A stretch of 64,000 bases of DNA from Rhizobium acidisoli (GCF_002531755.2 NZ_CP034998.1:1364001-1428000); one strand, 5' to 3'; positions 44,353 through 53,201 are shown, numbered from the stretch's first letter. Program-made: numbers and translations. The notes: generated by a model from the sequence alone, not told the origin.

Positions 44353-45243
44353 ATGACCGAAACGAAATCCCCGGCAGATCGTGACGAGGCGCCAGCGGGC
44401 GATGACGACCCCAAGCCCGGCGCCGAGGTATCCTTCCCCTATGACAGGATGACTGTCGAGCAGTTCCGAAAGCGTTTCCCGCGTGCCCGCTGGAGCGATG
44501 CCCGCAAGGCCTGGTTCGTTCCCGGCCGGACGGCGCCCCGCCGCATCGGGCGATGGCTTGCCGAGCTGGAGGCCGAAGCCGACGCCCATGCGGATGCGAA
44601 GGGGCGCGACGCCTTTGCCTTCGATCCGATCGACAGCCCATATCTTCAACTCGGCAAGGCAGGTTTTCGAATCCGCACGCCATACTCGAAAACTGTCGTC
44701 GACGAACTGCGCGAGGTGCCATTGTCCCGGTGGGACGGCGATCTCAGAATATGGCACGTTCCCTTCCGATCCTATGAGGACCTCAGGCGCAGATGGCCCG
44801 ATATCGAAGCGGCGGCTCGCAGAAACGAGCCGGAAGAGAGACGGCGCCGGGCCGAGGAGAGGAAAGGGACGGAACAGGAGATGCGCAGCAAACTGCGCTC
44901 TGCGGAACGAAAGCGTCATCGCTACCCGCTTCCCGGTGACGATCTGCCGCCGCTGGGAAGACCGGTCGCCATCTCCTACGGCATCGTCATCTTTACTTAT
45001 ATCACCGGCGAACTGGCCGACCCGGATATCGTCGCGGACGTCTATCCCGGTGTGACCGAGGATCACGTCTGGGGATATTGGCGGGCGCCCACGCTCGAAG
45101 AACTCGTCCGCACCTGGCCTGCGAAAACGCCTCCCGTTCAAGGTGCCGAGTGGTGGCTGCCGACGATCGAGGAACTAAGGCCGGCGCGCCGCGCGGCAAG
45201 ATCGCGCGAAGCCAGGAGGCGTGGGAAGACGCCCGTGATTTGA
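44353..45243 (+). CDS. Hypothetical protein with two HARP-like repeats
   Basis: A 296-residue cytoplasmic protein. Residues about 27-70 (FPYDRMTVEQFRKRFPRARW...KAWFVPG) and about 106-150 (IRTPYSKTVVDELREVPLSRW..., RIWHVPF) look like two copies of the HARP domain known from SMARCAL1-type annealing helicases: a hydrophobic strand, a helix, then W-x-(F/V)-P. No helicase domain follows. A charged coiled region (160-195) and a C-terminal domain with several Trp complete it. The likeness to HARP is from pattern only. It could bind forked or single-stranded DNA. The ATG has no clear ribosome-binding site. Confidence 0.5.
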   Translation: MTETKSPADRDEAPAGDDDPKPGAEVSFPYDRMTVEQFRKRFPRARWSDARKAWFVPGRTAPRRIGRWLAELEAEADAHADAKGRDAFAFDPIDSPYLQLGKAGFRIRTPYSKTVVDELREVPLSRWDGDLRIWHVPFRSYEDLRRRWPDIEAAARRNEPEERRRRAEERKGTEQEMRSKLRSAERKRHRYPLPGDDLPPLGRPVAISYGIVIFTYITGELADPDIVADVYPGVTEDHVWGYWRAPTLEELVRTWPAKTPPVQGAEWWLPTIEELRPARRAARSREARRRGKTPVI

Positions 45244-45262
45244 AGAAGGACATAAGCGACCA

Positions 45263-45367
45263 ATGCATGTCGCCCGGAAGTGTGCAGCGGTTCCGGGATA
45301 ACGACATGCATCAAAACAAAGAGCTAAAGCGCGTCACATGAATCAAGTTTGATGCGACGCGCTTTAG
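45263..45367. repeat. RIME1-like rhizobial intergenic mosaic element
   Basis: Two palindromes in tandem, about 105 bp in total, typical of the Rhizobium-specific intergenic mosaic element RIME1. The first has arms ATGCATGTCG (45263-45272) and CGACATGCAT (45302-45311). The second has 12-bp arms CTAAAGCGCGTC (45324-45335) and GACGCGCTTTAG (45356-45367). It is inserted between the HARP-like and L,D-transpeptidase genes and ends exactly at a GGAC-like box. Confidence 0.8.
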
Positions 45368-45420
45368 GCCTAAAGTCCGAGGATCCTTGCTCGATGGAAC
45401 AAGTTTCGGCGACGGCCATT
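45367..45420 (+). promoter_or_regulatory. Box-like site and ECF-type promoter for the L,D-transpeptidase gene
   Basis: GGCCTAAAGTCC at 45367-45378 differs from GGAC-N4-GTCC by one base. GGAAC (45396-45400), 16 bases, then CATT (45417-45420) follows; the box centre is 23.5 bp from GGAAC, as in the 33.5-kb promoter. The upstream box expected 22-23 bp away is absent, because that place is occupied by the RIME-like repeat. Confidence 0.5.
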
Positions 45421-45428
45421 TGTCGTCT

Positions 45429-46427
45429 ATGAAAACAGCCCTGCCGATGTCGCTGCTCGCTTTGATCATCTCCGTTGGCGATGGTGTCGCGGCAGAACTC
45501 AAACCCGATGCAATCAACGCCGCTTCGATTGCATCAATCAAAACAGAAAAGCGCTCGTCCGACGATCCGGACCCGGCAATCGTCCGCCTCCAGGTCCTCC
45601 TCGATCGGGCAGGCGCATCTCCTGGTGTCATCGACGGGCTCACCGGCGAGAACGTCAACAAGGCGGTGGCCGGTTTCGAGGCGATGAACAAGCTTCCCAT
45701 CGATGGAAGGGCGGACCCGGACGTCGTTTCCCGCTTGGAAGAAGGTGCCTCGATACCGATCGTCGAGAGCTATGTCGTCTCGGCGGACGACGCCAAGGGC
45801 CTCGTCGATCGGATACCCGAGGATTATGGCGAGAAGGCCAAGATGCAGAGCTTGGGATATACCAGCGTTGCGGAAAAGCTATCCGAGCGGTTCCACATGG
45901 GTATCGATCTCGTCAATGCGCTCAACCCGGCTTCGCAGTTTGCGCCTGGCGATACGGTGTGGGTGGTGAACCCCGGTCCCCCGAGGAAAGGCAAGGTCAA
46001 GAGGATCGAGGCCGACAGGAAGACGGGCCAGGTGCTCGCCTATGCCGAGGACGGAGCGCTGCTTGCAGTCTATCCCGCGACGATCGGCAGCGAAGACAAC
46101 CCGGCGCCGTCGGGCAAACACAAGGTCAAGGGCGTCGCGAGAATGCCGGTCTACCGCTATGACCCGAAGCGCAACTTCAAGCAGGGAAAGAACGACAAGG
46201 TCCTGACCATTCCGAAAGGGCCGAACGGTCCGGTCGGTACCGTCTGGATCGATCTGACAGAGCCTACCTATGGCATACACGGGACACCTGAGCCAAAGCT
46301 GATCGACAAGGTCGGCTCGCATGGTTGCGTGCGGCTGACGAACTGGGACGTTGAAGAACTGGCCGGCATGGTCAAGCCGGGCGTCCTGGTCGATTTCGTC
46401 AATCGAAGTTCAGTCGCTCCGAAGTGA
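45429..46427 (+). CDS. L,D-transpeptidase (YkuD) with peptidoglycan-binding domain
   Basis: A 332-residue periplasmic enzyme that makes 3-3 or lipoprotein cross-links in peptidoglycan. It has a signal peptide (to about residue 23), a peptidoglycan-binding-type domain (about 35-90), a LysM-like region and a YkuD domain (about 200-325) with the conserved HGT and the catalytic SHGCVRL motif near residue 305. ATG 45429 has no ribosome-binding site. If the ECF-like promoter ending at 45420 is used, the mRNA would begin at or next to this ATG (leaderless). A TTG at 45387 is an alternative start. Confidence 0.88.
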   Translation: MKTALPMSLLALIISVGDGVAAELKPDAINAASIASIKTEKRSSDDPDPAIVRLQVLLDRAGASPGVIDGLTGENVNKAVAGFEAMNKLPIDGRADPDVVSRLEEGASIPIVESYVVSADDAKGLVDRIPEDYGEKAKMQSLGYTSVAEKLSERFHMGIDLVNALNPASQFAPGDTVWVVNPGPPRKGKVKRIEADRKTGQVLAYAEDGALLAVYPATIGSEDNPAPSGKHKVKGVARMPVYRYDPKRNFKQGKNDKVLTIPKGPNGPVGTVWIDLTEPTYGIHGTPEPKLIDKVGSHGCVRLTNWDVEELAGMVKPGVLVDFVNRSSVAPK

Positions 46428-46474
46428 GCGAGGAGAGATCGTCAATCCCCACCCTCGTTTCACCCCGTCGGCGT

Positions 46475-47266
46475 TTACGAAGCCTTGGCTTCGAAAGCGG
46501 GAGCGAAATCACCGAGCGATTTCGCCTTGAGGATCGTGCCCTCGATATCCTGTTCCACGATCGCCTCCAGATCGGCAAAGCTGTCGATGACGTAGTAGAT
46601 CGGCTGGAGAATATCGATGCGGTAGGGCGTCCTCAGCACGCTCAGCAGATCGAACGGCCGAAACTCGCAGGCCGTGCCTTCGGTTGCCGCCTTGGCTTCG
46701 CTTGGTGATGAGACGATGCCTGCGCCGAAGCAGCGGCGTCCCTGCGGCGTGTTGATCAGCCCGAATTCGACAGTGAACCAGAAGATCCGGAACAGATGCC
46801 AGGAATAACCCTTGCCGAGCCGGACGGCGGTTTCACCGAAATGGCGGACGAAATTGGCATAGCTCTGGTTGGTCAGCAGCGGGCAGTGGCCGAACACCTC
46901 GTGGAACAGGTCCGGTTCCTCGATATAATCGATATGCTCGCGACGGCGCAGGAAGGTTGCCAGCGGGAATTTGCCCTGCGACAGAAGCTCGTAAAAGCGC
47001 GAGGGCGGGATGAGCGCCGGCACGCCTTCGACGCCGAAGCCGGTGGTCTCGTTCAGGCGTCTGTTCACATCGAGAAGCTGCGGCACCTTCTCCGGCTTGA
47101 GCCCCAGCAGCGTGACGCCGTCCAGATATTCGCGGCAGGCGGTATCGGCCAGCATCTTCATCTGGCGCCGGTAGAGTTCGCCCCAGATCGCATCTTCCTC
47201 GGCTGTGTAGTCATAAAGGCGGTCCGGGCCGGGCAGTTTGGCGGTGTAGCTGCTTTCCTTGGTCAT
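46475..47266 (-). CDS. phhA: Phenylalanine 4-monooxygenase
   Basis: Converts phenylalanine to tyrosine with tetrahydropterin and non-haem iron. The 263-residue length fits bacterial PhhA. Iron ligands are His122 and His127 (HEVFGHCP) and Glu167 (FTVEFGL). ATG 47266 has GGAGGAT upstream; the longer frame into the divergent regulator gene is not used. It feeds the tyrosine-degradation genes at 48.5-52.7 kb. A divergent Lrp/AsnC gene probably regulates it. Confidence 0.95.
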   Translation of the reverse strand: MTKESSYTAKLPGPDRLYDYTAEEDAIWGELYRRQMKMLADTACREYLDGVTLLGLKPEKVPQLLDVNRRLNETTGFGVEGVPALIPPSRFYELLSQGKFPLATFLRRREHIDYIEEPDLFHEVFGHCPLLTNQSYANFVRHFGETAVRLGKGYSWHLFRIFWFTVEFGLINTPQGRRCFGAGIVSSPSEAKAATEGTACEFRPFDLLSVLRTPYRIDILQPIYYVIDSFADLEAIVEQDIEGTILKAKSLGDFAPAFEAKAS

Positions 47267-47390
47267 AGGCTGATCCTCCCGGAGCATGACGATATGGCTG
47301 CCATTATCCTCCAGCTTTGGCGGATTTTCTTTTCTTTCATCTTGGATCTTGCGATAATGGTGGCAAATTTTCCCGAACCTGGGGCCGCAA

Positions 47391-47852
47391 ATGAAAGAAA
47401 CTGGGAACTTTCGCCGAACCCTTCTGCAGCTCATTCAGGCCGACGGCAGCCTTTCTCTGGCAGATCTGGCTGAGAAGGCCGGCATGTCGCAGAGTTCGGC
47501 CTGGCGGAAGATCCAGGAACTCGAAGCCGACGGCGTCATCCGCAAGCGGGTGACGCTGCTCGATCCCGGCAAACTCGATCTCAAGCTCTGCGTGATCGCG
47601 CATGTGACGCTGGAAGATCACCATGAGGAGGCGGTCGCCTCTTTCGCTGCGGTGGTGCTGGAGCGGCCGGAGATCATGGAGTGTTACGCCTTGTCGGGCG
47701 CCTTCGACTATATGCTGAAGATCCGGGCGAGGGACGTCGAAAGCTACGAAGCCTTCATGACGCGCTACCTCATGCGCAACCCGCATGTGCGCACAGTTGT
47801 CTCGAGCTTCGTGCTGCGCGAATTGAAATTCTCGACCGAATTGCCGCTCTGA
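47391..47852 (+). CDS. Lrp/AsnC-family regulator divergent from phhA
   Basis: A 153-residue Lrp-type regulator. The N-terminal HTH (SLADLAEKAGMSQSSAWRKIQELE) is followed by a RAM/AsnC ligand-binding domain (from about residue 65, CVIAHVTLEDHHEEAV). The 124-bp shared intergenic region suggests it controls phhA in response to an aromatic amino acid. Confidence 0.9.
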   Translation: MKETGNFRRTLLQLIQADGSLSLADLAEKAGMSQSSAWRKIQELEADGVIRKRVTLLDPGKLDLKLCVIAHVTLEDHHEEAVASFAAVVLERPEIMECYALSGAFDYMLKIRARDVESYEAFMTRYLMRNPHVRTVVSSFVLRELKFSTELPL

Positions 47853-47888
47853 CGCCTACCGCCGGCGGGGCAGGGGATGTCTTCAAAC

Positions 47889-48389
47889 TTATCGCATGCT
47901 GTCGCCATGGCGGCTGCCCGGCATGTGCACCGGAAAGCCCTCGAATGTCTTCAGCGTGTCGAGCACGATCGAGGTCTTCACGTGCTGGACCGACTCGTGC
48001 GGCAAGAGAACGTCGTTGACGAATTTTGAAAGATCGGCGAGGCCGCGGGCCGCCACCTTCAGGTGGTAGTCCATTTCCCCCGTCAAAGCATAGGCTTCGA
48101 GAACTTCCGGCAACCCGTTGATCAACTGGGAAAATCGGCGGGCATTGTCTCTATTGTGGGTCGCAAGCGTCACGGAAATGACCACCAGCATATCCAGGCC
48201 CAGCTTCTCTCGATCGAGATAGGCCCGGTAGCTGCGAATATAGCCCTCGGCTTCCAGCCGCGTGCGCCGGCGCGAGCATTGCGACGGTGACAGCGCGATG
48301 CGATCCCCCAGCTCGTTGTTCGTCAACCTGCCGTCCTTTTGCAGTTCCTCGAGCAGGCGCAAATCCAATTTGTCGAGCTGTTCATCCAT
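47889..48389 (-). CDS. Lrp/AsnC-family regulator divergent from hppD
   Basis: A 166-residue Lrp-type regulator with HTH RLTNNELGDRIALSPSQCSRRRTRLE and a C-terminal AsnC domain. It faces the hppD gene across a 129-bp region holding an ATTATGC/GCATAAT dyad. The arrangement matches known control of hppD and hmgA by an Lrp-like activator or repressor in rhizobia and relatives; the direction of control is not shown by sequence. Confidence 0.9.
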   Translation of the reverse strand: MDEQLDKLDLRLLEELQKDGRLTNNELGDRIALSPSQCSRRRTRLEAEGYIRSYRAYLDREKLGLDMLVVISVTLATHNRDNARRFSQLINGLPEVLEAYALTGEMDYHLKVAARGLADLSKFVNDVLLPHESVQHVKTSIVLDTLKTFEGFPVHMPGSRHGDSMR

Positions 48390-48403
48390 TGCACGAAATC
48401 TCC

Positions 48404-48428
48404 ATTATGCTCACGAACCGTGCATAAT
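48404..48428. promoter_or_regulatory. Dyad ATTATGC-N11-GCATAAT, likely Lrp-type operator
   Basis: ATTATGC (48404-48410) and GCATAAT (48422-48428) form an inverted repeat in the divergent region between the second Lrp gene and hppD. Two further TTGCAC copies nearby (48472-48510 region) may be extra contacts. AT-rich dyads of about this size are typical Lrp/AsnC sites. Confidence 0.55.
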
Positions 48429-48518
48429 ATCTTCTTCGAACATGAAGAATGCAAGGATTTTGCACGTGTTTTGCGCCACACTTTGCACAGTCAAACTCCA
48501 TCTCTTCAGGAGGAGAAA

Positions 48519-49628
48519 ATGGGTCCTTTCCCGCACGATGCGCCGCCATCCGAAATCACCGCCGACAATCCGGCCGGCACCGACGGTTTCGAATTCGTCG
48601 AATTCGCACATCCCGAACCCGAGAAGCTCAGCGAACTTTTCACGCGCATGGGCTATGTCGCTGTCGCCAGGCACAAGACGAAAGACATCACCGTCTGGCG
48701 CCAGGGAGACATCAATTATGTGGTGAATGCCGAGCCCGGCAGCCATGCCGCCCGCTTCGTTGGGCAACACGGTCCCTGCGCCGCATCGATGGCCTGGCGT
48801 GTCGTCGATGCCAAACATGCTTTCGACCATGCGGTGTCGAAGGGTGCTGTTCCCTACGAAGGCGACGACAAGATGCTCGACGTCCCGGCCATTACTGGCA
48901 TCGGCGGCTCGCTGCTCTATTTCGTCGAAACCTATGGGGCGAAGGGTTCGGCCTACGATGCCGAGTTCGATTGGCTGGGCGAGCGCAACCCGCGACCCGA
49001 GGGGATCGGTTTCTACTATCTCGACCATCTCACCCACAACGTCTTCCGCGGCAACATGGACAAGTGGTGGGATTTCTACCGCGAGCTGTTCAACTTCAAG
49101 CAGATCCACTTCTTCGATATTGACGGCCGCATCACCGGTCTGGTCAGCCGCGCCATCACCTCGCCCTGCGGCAAGATCCGCATTCCATTGAATGAATCGA
49201 AGGACGACACCAGCCAGATCGAGGAATATCTGAAGAAGTACCGGGGCGAGGGCATCCAGCACATCGCCGTCGGCACCGAGGACATTTACGGCGCGACCGA
49301 CAAGCTCGCCGATAACGGCTTGCGCTTCATGCCGGGTCCGCCGGAGACCTATTACGACATGTCCTATGAACGGGTGAACGGCCATAGCGAACCCATCGAA
49401 CGCATGAAGAAACACGGCATCCTGATCGACGGGGAGGGCGTGGTGAATGGCGGCATGACAAAAATCCTGCTGCAGATCTTCTCCAAAACCGTCATCGGCC
49501 CGATCTTCTTCGAATTCATCCAGCGCAAGGGCGACGAGGGATTTGGCGAAGGCAACTTCCGGGCGCTGTTCGAGTCGATCGAGGCCGATCAGATCAAGCG
49601 TGGTGTCATCGGGACGGCAGCGGAGTAA
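48519..49628 (+). CDS. hppD: 4-hydroxyphenylpyruvate dioxygenase
   Basis: Converts 4-hydroxyphenylpyruvate to homogentisate with Fe(II) and O2. The 369-residue protein has a vicinal-oxygen-chelate fold. Iron ligands are in HLTHNVFRG (His), GIQHIAVGTE (His) and FFEFIQRKGDEGFG (Glu). AGGAGG lies just before ATG 48519; the long frame to 48339 crosses the divergent regulator and is not used. It leads hmgA and the two following genes. Confidence 0.96.
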   Translation: MGPFPHDAPPSEITADNPAGTDGFEFVEFAHPEPEKLSELFTRMGYVAVARHKTKDITVWRQGDINYVVNAEPGSHAARFVGQHGPCAASMAWRVVDAKHAFDHAVSKGAVPYEGDDKMLDVPAITGIGGSLLYFVETYGAKGSAYDAEFDWLGERNPRPEGIGFYYLDHLTHNVFRGNMDKWWDFYRELFNFKQIHFFDIDGRITGLVSRAITSPCGKIRIPLNESKDDTSQIEEYLKKYRGEGIQHIAVGTEDIYGATDKLADNGLRFMPGPPETYYDMSYERVNGHSEPIERMKKHGILIDGEGVVNGGMTKILLQIFSKTVIGPIFFEFIQRKGDEGFGEGNFRALFESIEADQIKRGVIGTAAE

Positions 49629-49692
49629 ACTCCTGAGCGCCGCGTCTCTGAACGATGCGCGGCGCTGGAGGGATTGAGGGAGGAGTTGAGCA

Positions 49693-51054
49693 ATGGACCA
49701 GACATCGATCCAGACTTCCGGCGGTGAAGCTGCGACGGCAAGCACGCTGAAATATATGCCGGGCTTCGGCAATGACTTCGAGACCGAGTCGCTTCCCGGC
49801 GCTTTGCCGCAGGGTCAGAACAGCCCGCAGAAATGCAATTACGGTCTTTATGCCGAGCAGCTTTCCGGCTCGCCCTTCACCGCGCCGCGCGGGACGAACG
49901 AAAGATCCTGGCTTTACCGCATTCGCCCGAGCGTGCGCCACACCCGCCGCTTCTCCAACGCTTCCTATCCGCTCTGGAAAACCGCGCCTTGCCTGGACGA
50001 GCATTCGCTGCCTCTCGGCCAGCTTCGCTGGGATCCCATCCCCGCACCCGAGGAGAAACTGACGTTTCTGGAAGGCGTGCGGACCATCACGACGGCAGGC
50101 GATGCCGCTACCCAGGTCGGCATGTCGGCCCATGCCTACGTCTTCAACCAGGACATGGTCGACGATTACTTCTTCAATGCCGATGGCGAATTGCTGATCG
50201 TGCCGCAGCTCGGCGCCATCAAGGTGTTCACCGAAATGGGCATCATGGATGTCGAGCCCCTGGAGATATGCCTCATCCCCCGCGGCATGATGTTCAAGAT
50301 CCTCAAGACCGGCGAGCAGGCGGTCTGGCGCGGCTATATATGCGAAAACTACGGCGCCAAATTCACGCTGCCGGACCGCGGGCCGATCGGCGCCAACTGC
50401 CTGGCAAACCCGCGCGACTTCAAGACACCCGTCGCCGCCTTCGAGGACAAGGAAACGCCGTGCCGCGTCCACGTGAAATGGTGCGGAAAATTCTATGTCA
50501 CGGAGATCGGCCACTCGCCGCTCGACGTGGTGGCCTGGCACGGCAACTACGCCCCGTTCAAATACGACCTCAGGACATTTTCTCCGGTCGGCGCCATCCG
50601 CTTCGATCACCCCGATCCGTCGATCTTCTCGGTTCTGACCGCCCCGACCGAAGATGCCGGGACCGCGAATGTCGATTTCGTGATCTTTCCGCCGCGCTGG
50701 CTGGTCGCCGAGCACACATTCCGTCCACCCTGGTACCACCGCAACATCATGAGCGAGTTCATGGGCCTGATCCACGGCCAGTATGATGCCAAGGAGGAGG
50801 GCTTCGTGCCTGGTGGTATGAGCCTTCATAATATGATGCTTCCCCACGGGCCGGACGCGCTCGCCTTCGAAAAGGCAGCCAATGCCGAGCTGAAACCGGT
50901 GAAGCTCGACCACACCATGGCCTTCATGTTCGAGACCCGATACCCGCAACAGCTGACGAAATATGCGGCCGAGCTGGAAACGCTGCAGGAGGATTACCTC
51001 GAGTGCTGGGACGGGCTGGAGCGCAAGTTCGACGGCACCCCCGGTATCAAGTGA
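49693..51054 (+). CDS. hmgA: Homogentisate 1,2-dioxygenase
   Basis: Opens the homogentisate ring to maleylacetoacetate. At 453 residues it is normal for HmgA. Iron ligands lie in [15 protein letters not shown] and [13 protein letters not shown]. The start at 49693 has GGAG upstream. It follows hppD by 64 bases in the same operon. Confidence 0.96.
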   Translation: MDQTSIQTSGGEAATASTLKYMPGFGNDFETESLPGALPQGQNSPQKCNYGLYAEQLSGSPFTAPRGTNERSWLYRIRPSVRHTRRFSNASYPLWKTAPCLDEHSLPLGQLRWDPIPAPEEKLTFLEGVRTITTAGDAATQVGMSAHAYVFNQDMVDDYFFNADGELLIVPQLGAIKVFTEMGIMDVEPLEICLIPRGMMFKILKTGEQAVWRGYICENYGAKFTLPDRGPIGANCLANPRDFKTPVAAFEDKETPCRVHVKWCGKFYVTEIGHSPLDVVAWHGNYAPFKYDLRTFSPVGAIRFDHPDPSIFSVLTAPTEDAGTANVDFVIFPPRWLVAEHTFRPPWYHRNIMSEFMGLIHGQYDAKEEGFVPGGMSLHNMMLPHGPDALAFEKAANAELKPVKLDHTMAFMFETRYPQQLTKYAAELETLQEDYLECWDGLERKFDGTPGIK

Positions 51055-51072
51055 TAGCATCGGAATTGGAAC

Positions 51073-52098
51073 ATGAAACTTGCGACCTTGAAGGACTCCA
51101 CCAGGGACGGCCGCCTCGTCGTTGTCTCCCGCGACCTGACCCGCTGCTCGGAAGTCGGCCATATCACCCGCACCCTGCAGGCAGCGCTCGATGACTGGGA
51201 GCATGTGGCACCGAGACTTCAGCTGATTGCCGAAGGCATCGAAACCGGAGCCCAGCCGACGATCCGCTTTCACGAGCATGACGCTACGTCACCTCTACCG
51301 CGGGCCTATCAATGGGCGGACGGTTCCGCTTACGTCAACCATGTCGAACTGGTGCGCAAGGCCCGCGGCGCCGAAATGCCGGCGAGCTTCTGGACCGATC
51401 CACTGATGTATCAGGGCGGCTCGGATGCTTTCCTCGCGCCGCGCGATCCGATCCTGGTGGCCGACGAGGCCTATGGGATCGACATGGAGGGCGAGGTCGC
51501 CGTCATCACCGGCGACGTTGCCATGGGGGTGGGTCCGGACGCGGCGCGCGACGCCATCCGGCTGGTGATGCTGGTCAACGATGTATCGCTGCGCGGCCTG
51601 ATCCCCGACGAACTGGCCAAAGGGTTCGGTTTCTTCCAGTCCAAGCCGGCATCGGCATTTTCGCCCGTGACGGTGACGCCGGACGAGCTGGGGGAGGCGT
51701 GGGATGGCGGCAAGCTGCATCTGCCGCTGCTCGTCAGCCTGAACGGCAGGCCGTTCGGCAAGGCCAATGCCGGGGTGGATATGACGTTCGATTTCGGCCA
51801 GCTGGTCGCCCATGCCGCCAAAACCCGCAGTCTGACGGCCGGAACCATCATCGGCTCGGGAACGGTTTCCAACAAGCTGGATGGCGGCCCGGGCCGGCCG
51901 ATCGAAGACGGCGGCGACGGTTATTCCTGCATCGCCGAAATCCGGATGATCGAGACGATCGAAACCGGCGCGCCGAAAACGCCGTTCATGCAGTTCGGCG
52001 ATCAGGTCCGCATCGAGATGAAGGACCGCGCCGGCCATTCGATCTTCGGGGCGATCGAGCAGACCGTCGAACGTTATGGCGGAGCGAGGGCGCAATGA
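51073..52098 (+). CDS. fahA: Fumarylacetoacetate hydrolase
   Basis: Splits fumarylacetoacetate to fumarate and acetoacetate, the last step of tyrosine degradation. A 341-residue FAH-superfamily protein. The catalytic core has DGSAYVNHVELVRKARG, the Mg-site region IDMEGEVAVITGDV and the GTIIGSGTVSN segment. Short bacterial FAHs of this type, rather than the 420-residue mammalian type, are usual in rhizobia. It overlaps maiA by four bases. Confidence 0.9.
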   Translation: MKLATLKDSTRDGRLVVVSRDLTRCSEVGHITRTLQAALDDWEHVAPRLQLIAEGIETGAQPTIRFHEHDATSPLPRAYQWADGSAYVNHVELVRKARGAEMPASFWTDPLMYQGGSDAFLAPRDPILVADEAYGIDMEGEVAVITGDVAMGVGPDAARDAIRLVMLVNDVSLRGLIPDELAKGFGFFQSKPASAFSPVTVTPDELGEAWDGGKLHLPLLVSLNGRPFGKANAGVDMTFDFGQLVAHAAKTRSLTAGTIIGSGTVSNKLDGGPGRPIEDGGDGYSCIAEIRMIETIETGAPKTPFMQFGDQVRIEMKDRAGHSIFGAIEQTVERYGGARAQ

Positions 52099-52727
52099 GC
52101 GAGGTCGTTCTTTACGACTACTGGAGATCGTCGGCGAGCTATCGTGTCCGCATCGCGCTCAACCTGCTGGAGATCGACTACAGGACGGTGCCGGTCAATC
52201 TGCTGGAGGGCGCGCACCGAACGCCGGACTATCTCACGCTCAACCCCCAGGGGCTGGTGCCGACCCTGGTAATCGATGGAAGGCCGCTGACGCAATCGCT
52301 TGCCATCATCGAATATCTGGCCGAGCTTCGCCCGGAATGCGGATTGCTGCCAACCGATAGCGCCGATCGTCAGAGAGTCCGCGCCCTGGCCTATGCGGTC
52401 GCCATGGACATCCATCCGATCTGCAATCTGCATGTCGTCTCGCATCTCATGACGCTGACGGAAAAGGCCGATGCCCGCGAGGAATGGATGAAGCATTTCA
52501 TCGGCGACGGGCTTCGCCTAGTGGAGGCCATGATCGGCGAGGCCGATGGAAAGTTCAGCTTTGGCGATAGGCCGACGATGGCCGACCTCTGCCTTATTCC
52601 CCAGCTCTACAATGCCCGCCGCTGGGGCGTTGTTGTGACCGCTTTCAGCCGCATCACCGACATCGACGCCAGATGCGCCGAACTTCCCGCCTTTCAGGCG
52701 GCGCATCCCGACCGCGTGAAACCGTAG
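52095..52727 (+). CDS. maiA: Maleylacetoacetate isomerase
   Basis: Glutathione-dependent zeta-class GST that isomerises maleylacetoacetate to fumarylacetoacetate. A 210-residue protein with the zeta motif SSASYRVRIALNL (residues 11-23, SSCS-type with Ala for Cys) and the NPQGLVPTLVIDG GSH-binding segment. Starts in the ATGA overlap with fahA. The longer frame to 51312 is a shadow of fahA. Confidence 0.94.
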   Translation: MSEVVLYDYWRSSASYRVRIALNLLEIDYRTVPVNLLEGAHRTPDYLTLNPQGLVPTLVIDGRPLTQSLAIIEYLAELRPECGLLPTDSADRQRVRALAYAVAMDIHPICNLHVVSHLMTLTEKADAREEWMKHFIGDGLRLVEAMIGEADGKFSFGDRPTMADLCLIPQLYNARRWGVVVTAFSRITDIDARCAELPAFQAAHPDRVKP

Positions 52728-52730
52728 AGA

Positions 52731-53201
52731 CTACGCGTCCCGCCATGAAGAGAATATCGCAGCCTGACCCAACAGCTTGCCCGCTTCATCGATGAGCTGC
52801 CAGACGGTGAAGTTGTCGACCCAGAAACGGCGGCCCGATTTCGCGACTCTGACACCGCGGCCACTATCGACAAAACCATCACGCGTGACGGAATCGAGCA
52901 GCCGCTGGCGCTCGGCGCGATCAGGCTGTTCGGCCGAAAGCCGCGACGGCAGCGTGATGAATTCATCCCAGCTGTATTCGAAGCACTTCTGCGCAGTCCT
53001 ATTCGCATAGATGAAGCGCGGGTCGGGCAGGGTATTGTGGGCAAGGACCACGAAAGGCGCATCATTGTAAAGCCAGTTCGGCCCTTGCCCCTCCTCGATA
53101 AGACGGCGGCCGGTGATGCGCAGGTAGCTTCCGGTAAGAAGGGCGAAGAAACCAAGATCATTCCTCAGGTCGAGGACGTGGGTGTCATAGGTGGAAGTCA
53201 C
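52731..53201 (-). CDS. MEKHLA domain protein
   Basis: A 156-residue single-domain PAS-like MEKHLA protein, shown by FVVLAHNTLPDPRFIYANRTAQKCFEYSWDEF and the end FWVDNFTVWQLIDE. The family is PAS-related and of unknown role; in plants MEKHLA is fused to homeodomain proteins. GTG start at 53201 with GAGG six bases upstream. Convergent with maiA (3 bases between). Confidence 0.85.
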   Translation of the reverse strand: MTSTYDTHVLDLRNDLGFFALLTGSYLRITGRRLIEEGQGPNWLYNDAPFVVLAHNTLPDPRFIYANRTAQKCFEYSWDEFITLPSRLSAEQPDRAERQRLLDSVTRDGFVDSGRGVRVAKSGRRFWVDNFTVWQLIDEAGKLLGQAAIFSSWRDA

